Below the pieces are notes generated by a model. It searched no databases. It had not been told where the DNA came from and saw only the letters and a list, made by a program, of their open reading frames with translations. The position numbers were made by a program, and so were the translations under genes. A stretch of DNA of 35,875 bases from Microcaldota archaeon (GTDB taxonomy: Archaea > Iainarchaeota > Iainarchaeia > Iainarchaeales > JAGVWC01): assembly GCA_018813975.1 (NCBI GenBank), contig JAHJAQ010000117.1:1-35875 (forward strand), given 5' to 3'. Of this stretch, positions 16,100 through 22,456 are shown piece by piece (the stretch's first letter is position 1; every line of letters begins with the position of its first letter).

Positions 16100-16792
16100 T
16101 TACGTTTTAAAGGAAAACATTTTTGTTAGGTCATATTTTGGGTTAATGTGGATAATGCCCTTGGGCAACCTATTCTCTAGTTTGTGAAGCAAGGTATTAA
16201 TCGCCAAATAACTTCCACTGATTCCCAATGCAAACAAGCACCTTTCAAGGGCCACAATTGGAATTAGCAAGAGCCATAACTCTGGCGTACTGGGAAGCGC
16301 ATACAACCAAATCACGCTTCCAACCGAATGGGCCATAAAGGTAGCGCCCAGGCTCTTGAAAAACAAGCGATTTGGGGCGAATACTCGAACTCCAATAGGA
16401 ATCAGCCAATACAAGGCATACATCCATGCCTGGCTTCCTACTGGATGAAGCATAAAAAGCGCCATCGCAAAGACTGGCACTATAATGCTCCAGTCTTTTC
16501 GCTTGGAAACCCCAAAATAATAGGCCGCTACTAGCATTGGGGCCAATCGTGCTAGATTAATGAGACTCACTTCTTTTCCAACCATCAAAAAATTGGCGAT
16601 TTCAGCCAATAATACCGAGCCGGCCCCCACAATAGGGCCTAGGATGCTTCCCGCAATGGGTCCAAAAAACTGGAATAACGTGAAAAACTGGTTATTCGCA
16701 CCTAACACCTGAGAAAAGTTGATTTGCGATCCAATCAAGACTAGGCAACTGAATAAGAGCACAAAAAACAATTTGATTCTGAGCGATGTCAT
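16100..16792 (-). CDS. Multi-pass membrane protein, possibly an ECF transporter substrate-binding (S) component
   Basis: 230 residues with about six hydrophobic segments (near 7-22, 35-62, 75-92, 105-140, 150-175 and 180-205). The stretch GPIAGSILGPIVGAGSVLLAE resembles the G-P-G loop of ECF-type vitamin transporter S components, but the match is weak. The start is the ATG at 16792, because AGAGG lies about 6 nt upstream; a TTG at 16855 is in frame but has no such site. It sits between folC and the ACT/glyA genes, so folate, a folate precursor or an amino acid is a possible substrate. No ECF ATPase or T component is in the window. Confidence 0.6.
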   Translation of the reverse strand: MTSLRIKLFFVLLFSCLVLIGSQINFSQVLGANNQFFTLFQFFGPIAGSILGPIVGAGSVLLAEIANFLMVGKEVSLINLARLAPMLVAAYYFGVSKRKDWSIIVPVFAMALFMLHPVGSQAWMYALYWLIPIGVRVFAPNRLFFKSLGATFMAHSVGSVIWLYALPSTPELWLLLIPIVALERCLFALGISGSYLAINTLLHKLENRLPKGIIHINPKYDLTKMFSFKT

Positions 16793-16858
16793 AAATGGCC
16801 TCTTTTTTGGAATAATATCCCAAACAATTTTTAAGGTTTGATTCGAAAGAAACAAATT

Positions 16859-18160
16859 CTATTTTTTTTGTAGGTCCTTCTTTTTGAGAAATGGTATGGC
16901 TTCTCGAACCACAAAAATACTGCCACAAATCAGAATGGTTTCTTGGGGGCTTGCTTTTTGAATGGTTTTTTTAACCGCGGCATTCACATCAGCGATACTG
17001 GATATTTTAAAACTGGGAAACAATTTTTTGGCAATACTATTTAGTTCTTCTACCAGTGTTCCTCTTTGTGTGGATTGGCATAACACTAGCTTGTTAACAA
17101 ATGGCGCGAGTGCTTGGAGCATAGCAAAACTGTTTTTATCCGTTGCACTCCCAAAAACCAAGGTTATTTTTTGGTTGTGTAATGCGCTTTCCAGGGTTTC
17201 TGCTAGTGCTTTACACCCGCTTGGATTATGACACACATCCACTATTACCACTGGTTTGTTGCCCAAAATCTGAAAGCGTCCTGGCCAAGTTGTTTTTTTG
17301 AGTGCTTTTGAAATGCTTGCTTTGGTTAAGCGGATTTTGTTTTGTTTTTTGAGTACTTGTAGGGTGGCAAGAGCAAGGCCAGCATTGGTTGCTTGGTGCC
17401 TTCCCCTTAATCCCAATTCCATTCCACCCAACTCCAATCCAAGTCCTTTAAAGTTCATACTGGTTTTTTTCAAGGAAACTACTGGTGTTTCAACACTAAA
17501 ATCTTTTTCCAAACAATAAAAAGGCGCTTTTTTTCCATTCGCAATATCTTGAAATATTTTATTCAGTTCTGAATTGGTTTCCGTACAAATAATCGGGGCT
17601 TGTTCTTTGATAATGCCTGCTTTTTCCAAAGCAATTTCACGCAAGGAATTTCCCAACCATTCTTGGTGTTCCAATCCAATATTGGTAATAGCACTTGCAA
17701 TCGGGGAAACAATATTAGTAGCATCTAATCTTCCCCCCAATCCAACCTCTACAATAGCGATATCTACTTTTTGTTGGCAAAACCAGTTTAATGCCAAAGC
17801 AGTCAAAAACTCAAAATGCATTACTTCCAGTGCTTCTTGTTCAATCCTTTCTTTTAATGTTGCTACTTGTTTGGCAAATGCTTGATTGCTAATCGGCTTG
17901 TTATTTACTAAAATTCGCTCATTATACCGCGTCAAATGGGGGCTGGTATACAATCCCACGTTATACTGGTTTTTCAAGAGCAACTGGTTCAAAAAAGCAG
18001 TTGTGCTTCCTTTTCCATTAGTGCCGCCCACTAAAATAGAGTTAACCTGTTGGTGTGGGTTTCCCAGGGCGCGCATAATCGCCTGCATGCGCTCTAAGCC
18101 CAGTTTAATTCCCTTGTTTTCTAAGGAGTCCAAAAACTGTACGGCTTGTGGGTACTGCAT
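16859..18160 (-). CDS. folC: Folylpolyglutamate synthase / dihydrofolate synthase
   Basis: 433 residues. Adds glutamate to folates (and possibly to dihydropteroate) with ATP. Mur-ligase-type signatures: P-loop GGTNGKGSTT (45-54), YTSPHLTRYNERI (71-83), EVGLGGRLDATN (138-149) and the ITNIGLEHQEWLG segment (158-170) with the metal-binding His. The C-terminal ligase domain begins near 290 (WPGRFQIL, VVIVDVCHNPSG). First gene of the folate/one-carbon operon; a TATA box 27-35 nt upstream and no ribosome binding site suggest a leaderless start at 18160. Confidence 0.92.
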   Translation of the reverse strand: MQYPQAVQFLDSLENKGIKLGLERMQAIMRALGNPHQQVNSILVGGTNGKGSTTAFLNQLLLKNQYNVGLYTSPHLTRYNERILVNNKPISNQAFAKQVATLKERIEQEALEVMHFEFLTALALNWFCQQKVDIAIVEVGLGGRLDATNIVSPIASAITNIGLEHQEWLGNSLREIALEKAGIIKEQAPIICTETNSELNKIFQDIANGKKAPFYCLEKDFSVETPVVSLKKTSMNFKGLGLELGGMELGLRGRHQATNAGLALATLQVLKKQNKIRLTKASISKALKKTTWPGRFQILGNKPVVIVDVCHNPSGCKALAETLESALHNQKITLVFGSATDKNSFAMLQALAPFVNKLVLCQSTQRGTLVEELNSIAKKLFPSFKISSIADVNAAVKKTIQKASPQETILICGSIFVVREAIPFLKKKDLQKK

Positions 18161-18186
18161 AGTATAGGTATTCGGGGAATAGAACG

Positions 18187-18195
18187 CTTAAAAAA
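18187..18195 (-). promoter_or_regulatory. TATA box of folC
   Basis: Minus-strand TTTTTTAAG, 27-35 nt before the ATG at 18160, fitting a leaderless transcript for the folC operon. Confidence 0.5.
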
Positions 18196-18232
18196 CCAAA
18201 AAGGTTATGTAGACATCTTGAATTGGGTTGTG

Positions 18233-18240
18233 CTTTTAAT
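18233..18240 (+). promoter_or_regulatory. Possible TATA box of the ThyX-like gene
   Basis: CTTTTAAT, 30-37 nt before the ATG at 18270 and divergent from the folC promoter within the same 109-nt gap. Spacing is a little long for a leaderless start. Confidence 0.35.
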
Positions 18241-18269
18241 GGTTTTTTTAGAAAGTTTTTTTAGATACC

Positions 18270-19949
18270 ATGGTAGAATCTTTTTCTGAATCCGAAAAAA
18301 AAATCTTGTTGCGTTTTTGTTCAAATATAGACAAGCCTATTTTTGTGCTCAAAAACCTGCCAGAAGCCGTTAAAGGCGCTTTATTTTCACGATATTCGCG
18401 TAGTGCCAAGGGCTTGCGCAGATTGTTATTGGATGAGTTTATTCAAAACCCGGATTTGGATTTTCAAGATATTGTAGAAAGAGAAATTGGCACTGGAATG
18501 GATGCCTTAGTAGCCACCAAAAAGGCCGATACCTTTTATGCGCGTGTGTTAGATGGTTTTGGAGATGATTCGGTTGGAGAGTTAGGGGGGGCGCATGTTG
18601 CCATTGAAGATGTAAGCAATATTGCCACTAAAGTATTGGAAGATGCACGATTAGGCGGTTCTCCATTAGAAAAGTCTTCGCGCTATGTTTTTTTTGATCA
18701 AAAAGAAAACGGAGAATACCGTTTTTTGCGCGAACCAACCATTATGGCTTCCGAGTTTGCAGATGATTACCTTCAAGTTAACAACTTGTTGTTTGATACC
18801 TATTCCAAGCTCGTCCAACCAGTTTCTCATTTTTTTGAAGAACACTTTCCAATTGAAAACTTTTCTTTTATAGTGGATTATACTACTAAAGAAGAACAAA
18901 AGTTTCCTACTATTTCGGATGAAACCATTCAAAAAAGAGCCCAAAATGCCTATCATGCCAGTATTCGTGCTAAAACCTGTGATGTATTGCGCTATTTACT
19001 GCCAGTTTCTACTCTTACGAACTTAGGTATTTTTGGAAACGGTCGTTTTTTTGAATACTTATTGCGCAAGTTGTATTCTAATCCTTTAAAAGAAATGAAT
19101 CAAATTGCGGACTGCATGCACACGGAACTTAATACGGTTATTCAACCTTTTGTTCGAAGGGCTAAACCCGATTCTTATCTTTCTGACTTGTACCAAGAAT
19201 CAAGAAATCACATTCAAAAAATCGTGCCACCAGAAAAAACCCCTTCCAATAGTGTTTCGCTCGTGCATTTTGATCCAAATGCAGAAGAAAAAGTATTGAC
19301 TCATGCATTGTTTGAGCACTCGCGTCTTTCCTTGGAACAATGCCAAAAAATGGTTTCTACTCTTTCTTCTGAAGAAAAAGCAGTATTACTAAAAACCATT
19401 GTGGGAAAGCGCAGGACTAGAAGGGATAAGCCTTCTCGTGCATTTGAAAATGCGTTTTACACGTTTAGCTTGTTAGGAGATTATGGCATGTACCGCGACT
19501 TGCAGCGCCATCGGGTACTAACCCAACAACGCCAAGAAATAACAGTTGCTCATGGTTTTGAAACCCCTGCAGAATTGATTACCGCTGGTTTTGAAAAGGA
19601 TTTTGTAGACGCCCTTAAAAGTGCGGAAGACTTGTATAATCGCATGTATCCCAAACTGTCGCTGGAAGCACAGTATGTTGTTCCCTTTGCCTATCGCATT
19701 CAATGGTATATTACCATGAATTTGCGCGAAGCCTTTCATTTCATGGAATTGCGTTCTAGCAAACAAGGCCACCCATCCTATCGTAGAATGACTCAGCAAA
19801 TGTATCATGAAATTGAAAAAGTGCACCCCACTTTAGCCAAATTATTGCAATTCGTTGATTTGAATTCCTATGATTTGGCCCGAATTGACGCGGAAATGCG
19901 TTCACAACACAAAAAGGGCGATCGTGAAAAAGAATCCAAGGCCGCTTAA
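18270..19949 (+). CDS. Two-lobed ThyX-like protein (FAD-dependent thymidylate synthase family)
   Basis: 559 residues, about twice a normal ThyX (roughly 210-250). Two ThyX-type lobes can be seen. N-lobe: RYSRSAKGLRRLL (41-53), SVGELGGAHVAIEDVSN (101-117), EKSSRYVFF (134-142), and the helix RAKTCDVLRYLLP (233-245). C-lobe: SRAFENAFYTFSL (389-401), YRDLQRHRVLTQQRQEI (408-424), LEAQYVVPFAYRIQWYITMNLREAFHFMELR (465-495 region) and MTQQMYHEI. The ThyX signature RHR-x7-S is present as RHR at 413-415, but the Ser position is Glu, and the N-lobe lacks RHR. Thymidylate synthesis is therefore uncertain. It is divergent from folC and next to a folate operon, and the stop overlaps the Pus10 start (TAATG). 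Confidence 0.75.
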   Translation: MVESFSESEKKILLRFCSNIDKPIFVLKNLPEAVKGALFSRYSRSAKGLRRLLLDEFIQNPDLDFQDIVEREIGTGMDALVATKKADTFYARVLDGFGDDSVGELGGAHVAIEDVSNIATKVLEDARLGGSPLEKSSRYVFFDQKENGEYRFLREPTIMASEFADDYLQVNNLLFDTYSKLVQPVSHFFEEHFPIENFSFIVDYTTKEEQKFPTISDETIQKRAQNAYHASIRAKTCDVLRYLLPVSTLTNLGIFGNGRFFEYLLRKLYSNPLKEMNQIADCMHTELNTVIQPFVRRAKPDSYLSDLYQESRNHIQKIVPPEKTPSNSVSLVHFDPNAEEKVLTHALFEHSRLSLEQCQKMVSTLSSEEKAVLLKTIVGKRRTRRDKPSRAFENAFYTFSLLGDYGMYRDLQRHRVLTQQRQEITVAHGFETPAELITAGFEKDFVDALKSAEDLYNRMYPKLSLEAQYVVPFAYRIQWYITMNLREAFHFMELRSSKQGHPSYRRMTQQMYHEIEKVHPTLAKLLQFVDLNSYDLARIDAEMRSQHKKGDREKESKAA

Positions 19950-21040
19950 TGAGGAATGTGCCTTCGATAAATGTGCTTGTGTTTAAAGGATTCGTTTGCA
20001 AGGCTTTTTTGAGGACAATGCAATCCATTTATTTCTCTTTTTCCGGTTCTTTTTCTGAATCCTTACTCCAAGAACTTGCCGAGTACATTAAAAAATCGCT
20101 ACAATCCTTTGAATTTAACTCTTTTTTAGTGGGGTGTTCTTTTCCCTATTCATTATCCGAGGATGAAAAAAGTCTTTTAAAAAAAGAGTTCCACTTTGCA
20201 CTCGTAAAAAAACTGGAAAGTGTTTTAGAGAAAAAACCCGATTTTTCCAATCCCCACATCTCAATTACCATTGATTTTAATGCGCGCAAAATTAATTGGG
20301 AGATTCGCTCGGTTTTTATTGAAGGAAACTATAATAAGTTTTCAAGAAAAATCGCACAAACTATTTTTTTTTGTCCGAAGTGCAAAGGAAATGGGTGTGC
20401 TTATTGTCGCCAAAAAGGAAAACTTGGTTTGGAAAGTGTGGAAGAACTAATTGGAAAACCGGCCCAAAAATTGTTTCAAGCCAGTTCTTTTTTGTTTCAT
20501 GGTTCGGGGCGAGAAGATGTGGATGTGTGCATGCTGGGAAATGGGAGGGGTTTTGTTTTAGAATTACTGGGGCCTAAAAAACGTTTGGCGGATTTAAAAA
20601 AACTAGAAATCGAAATTAATAAAACCGCTAAAAAAAAGATTTCGGTTCATTCTTTAGTTTTTTCAAACAAAAAAAGAGTAATTGAATTAAAAGAAAAGCG
20701 TTCTTTCAAAAAATATCATTGTATTATAGACTGTTCAAAACCAATTTTAGAAACCAAACTAAAAGAACTCGTGGGAAAAGAATGGGTGGTGCTACAACAA
20801 ACACCACTGCGCGTAATTAAACGAAGAAGCGATTTAGAAAGAAAACGAACCGTAAAAATTGTGTCCATTCAAAAAAAATCTAAAAAACAATTTGAAGTAA
20901 CTGTACTGGCTGAAGCGGGTCTTTACATCAAAGAGTTTGTGAATGGTGATTCCAATCGCACGAAACCAAATTTTTCTTCTCTACTGGAAAACGATTGTTC
21001 GTGCACTCAATTGGATGTAATAGAAATTTTAGATCCTTAA
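19949..21040 (+). CDS. pus10: tRNA pseudouridine synthase Pus10 (short form)
   Basis: 363 residues. In archaea Pus10 makes pseudouridine 54 and 55 in the T-loop of tRNA. Recognised by VFIEGNYNKFSRKIAQT (122-138), the zinc knuckle FCPKCKGNGCAYC (141-153), SVEELIG (163-169) and the catalytic motif FHGSGREDVDVCMLGNGRG (183-201). The N-terminal zinc module with CxxCLGR seen in many archaeal Pus10 proteins is absent. The motif's usual Arg after DV is Cys here. The C-terminal part (QQTPLRVIKRRSDLERKR, then AGLYIKEFVNGD) is typical. The ATG at 19949 overlaps the previous stop as TAATG; the in-frame ATG at 20018 after a GAGG is an alternative start. Confidence 0.85.
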   Translation: MRNVPSINVLVFKGFVCKAFLRTMQSIYFSFSGSFSESLLQELAEYIKKSLQSFEFNSFLVGCSFPYSLSEDEKSLLKKEFHFALVKKLESVLEKKPDFSNPHISITIDFNARKINWEIRSVFIEGNYNKFSRKIAQTIFFCPKCKGNGCAYCRQKGKLGLESVEELIGKPAQKLFQASSFLFHGSGREDVDVCMLGNGRGFVLELLGPKKRLADLKKLEIEINKTAKKKISVHSLVFSNKKRVIELKEKRSFKKYHCIIDCSKPILETKLKELVGKEWVVLQQTPLRVIKRRSDLERKRTVKIVSIQKKSKKQFEVTVLAEAGLYIKEFVNGDSNRTKPNFSSLLENDCSCTQLDVIEILDP

Positions 21041-22119
21041 ATTTCTCTTTCAATCAGATAATCTGCAAAAGATTTCAAGGTTTTCTTGGCTTGACTTTCT
21101 TCTAGTCTAGTATCAAGCTGTTGCCATGCATTTTTAACGAGGGTCCGGGCTTTTTCTTTGGCATATTCAATGGAATTATTTTTTTTCAAGATTAAAATAG
21201 CTTCTACTATTGTGGCTTGGTCTTCCGGATGGCTGTTTAGAATCTCCAATAGTCTTTTTTTGTCTGGTTGGCTTTCTTGGTGCAAGGAATGAATCACCAT
21301 TAGGGTTCTTTTGCCTTCGTGAATATCTTCTCCAATTCCTTTTCCTTGTTGGAACTTTTCTCCCGTTAGGTTTAGGATATCATCTTGGATTTGAAAAGCA
21401 ATGCCAATGGTTTCTGCAAACTTTCCCAGTGCTTCGAGTTGTTCTTGGGTGGCATCTCCCAGTACGGCGCCAATTTTGGCAGCCAGTCTTGCGAGAGTTC
21501 CGGTTTTGTAGGCACACATTTGCAAGTATTCTTTTTCTGTTACATCATATTTTTGGCCGCGATGCCAGTAGATGTCCATGGCCTGGCCGGCATGGCACTT
21601 TAACACTTCTTGTGAAACCAAATTATTTAGTTTTAATAACTTTTTTTCTTCTAAGCCATAATAATTGTTGTACAAGAGGGGAGTGGCGAGAAAGCACATG
21701 GCACTTCCCAGGTTTACTGCAATATCGATTCCAAAAATCTTGTGAATGCATGGCTTTCCCCTTCTAACTTCTGAGGAATCCTCTATGTCATCTGACACTA
21801 GTGTTCCATTATGAATAATTTCCACTAATGGCGTGAACTTGAGAGCAAGTTCTTTTTTGCCTCCTAATGCTTCACAAGACAGAATAAGTAAGCCTGGTCT
21901 CCATCTTTTACCCCCTCGATCCAATAAATCCCAAATAGGTTTGGAAAGAGCATTGGAAAGAGATTCCGGGTCATACACAAAATCGGCTTTTCCCAGGGTT
22001 TTTTCCAGCCATTCAGGAGAAAGAATTCGAGGCACGATTTTTTCGATTTCCCGATCCACCAATGGAAGGATTTCTCTCAAATAGGCTTCAATCGGTTGTT
22101 TGTTGGTTTCTTTGGGCAT
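21037..22119 (-). CDS. Polyprenyl diphosphate synthase (geranylgeranyl-type)
   Basis: 360 residues. Condenses IPP with allylic diphosphates to make the isoprenoid chains of archaeal lipids. Both aspartate-rich regions are present: first DDIED (110-114) followed by RRGKP, second DDILN (246-250) preceded by FQIQ, then GEDIHEGKRT (263-272), plus GGKRWRP (69-75) for IPP binding. The fifth residue before the first motif, which often limits chain length, is Gly105 rather than a bulky aromatic, so products longer than C20 cannot be excluded. It has its own TATA box at 22141-22150 and ends four bases into the Pus10 gene. Confidence 0.9.
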   Translation of the reverse strand: MPKETNKQPIEAYLREILPLVDREIEKIVPRILSPEWLEKTLGKADFVYDPESLSNALSKPIWDLLDRGGKRWRPGLLILSCEALGGKKELALKFTPLVEIIHNGTLVSDDIEDSSEVRRGKPCIHKIFGIDIAVNLGSAMCFLATPLLYNNYYGLEEKKLLKLNNLVSQEVLKCHAGQAMDIYWHRGQKYDVTEKEYLQMCAYKTGTLARLAAKIGAVLGDATQEQLEALGKFAETIGIAFQIQDDILNLTGEKFQQGKGIGEDIHEGKRTLMVIHSLHQESQPDKKRLLEILNSHPEDQATIVEAILILKKNNSIEYAKEKARTLVKNAWQQLDTRLEESQAKKTLKSFADYLIEREI

Positions 22120-22140
22120 ATTTTATCTTTAGTCCCAATC

Positions 22141-22150
22141 ATTTAAAAAA
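22141..22150 (-). promoter_or_regulatory. TATA box of the polyprenyl synthase
   Basis: Minus-strand TTTTTTAAAT, 22-31 nt before the ATG at 22119; fits a leaderless start. Confidence 0.5.
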
Positions 22151-22190
22151 CGCTTTTTTTCCGGTTTTTGAAAGGACATATCCCCTAGAT

Positions 22191-22198
22191 TTTTATAC
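22191..22198 (+). promoter_or_regulatory. TATA box of the small membrane protein gene
   Basis: TTTTATAC, 25-32 nt before the ATG at 22223. The spacing favours that ATG over the upstream in-frame TTG at 22211. Confidence 0.45.
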
Positions 22199-22222
22199 TG
22201 CTATTGTCTTTTGTATGCTGTT

Positions 22223-22456
22223 ATGAAAGGAAATGGAAAGTTTGCTGCCCTGGTTCGAGCGTACTTTTTTTTAACAACTGCGGCTTTTTTGATTGCGATT
22301 ACGTGTTTTTCATTGGTGCAAGGCCTTTTAGTGCATTTTGGGGGGGCTATGACAGATGCTTTTATATTTTATTTTTTGGGCTGGGTTACCTTAGGAGCGG
22401 GTTTGCTTCTTTTTGCGCATGGTAGAAGCAAGTTGCGTGTTATTTCTATTTCCTAG
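22223..22456 (+). CDS. Small membrane protein with two transmembrane segments
   Basis: 77 residues, family not recognised. Two clear hydrophobic helices (about 13-37, YFFLTTAAFLIAITCFSLVQ onward, and 45-66, AFIFYFLGWVTLGAGLLLF) are joined by a short loop, with basic residues at both ends (MKGNGK and GRSKLR). This pattern suggests a real small integral membrane protein. It has its own TATA box and shares its stop codon (CTAG) with the convergent DHH nuclease gene. Another overlapping frame begins at 22204, but its product has no comparable pattern. Confidence 0.55.
   Translation: MKGNGKFAALVRAYFFLTTAAFLIAITCFSLVQGLLVHFGGAMTDAFIFYFLGWVTLGAGLLLFAHGRSKLRVISIS

Noticed and set aside
16793..16855. 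Longer start (TTG at 16855) for the membrane protein
   Set aside because: No ribosome binding site there; the ATG at 16792 has AGAGG at good spacing and leads directly into the first membrane helix.
22204..22425. Alternative 73-residue reading frame over the small membrane protein
   Set aside because: Cys/Phe-rich product without a clean membrane pattern or promoter fit; the frame starting at 22223 has two well-formed helices and the right TATA spacing.
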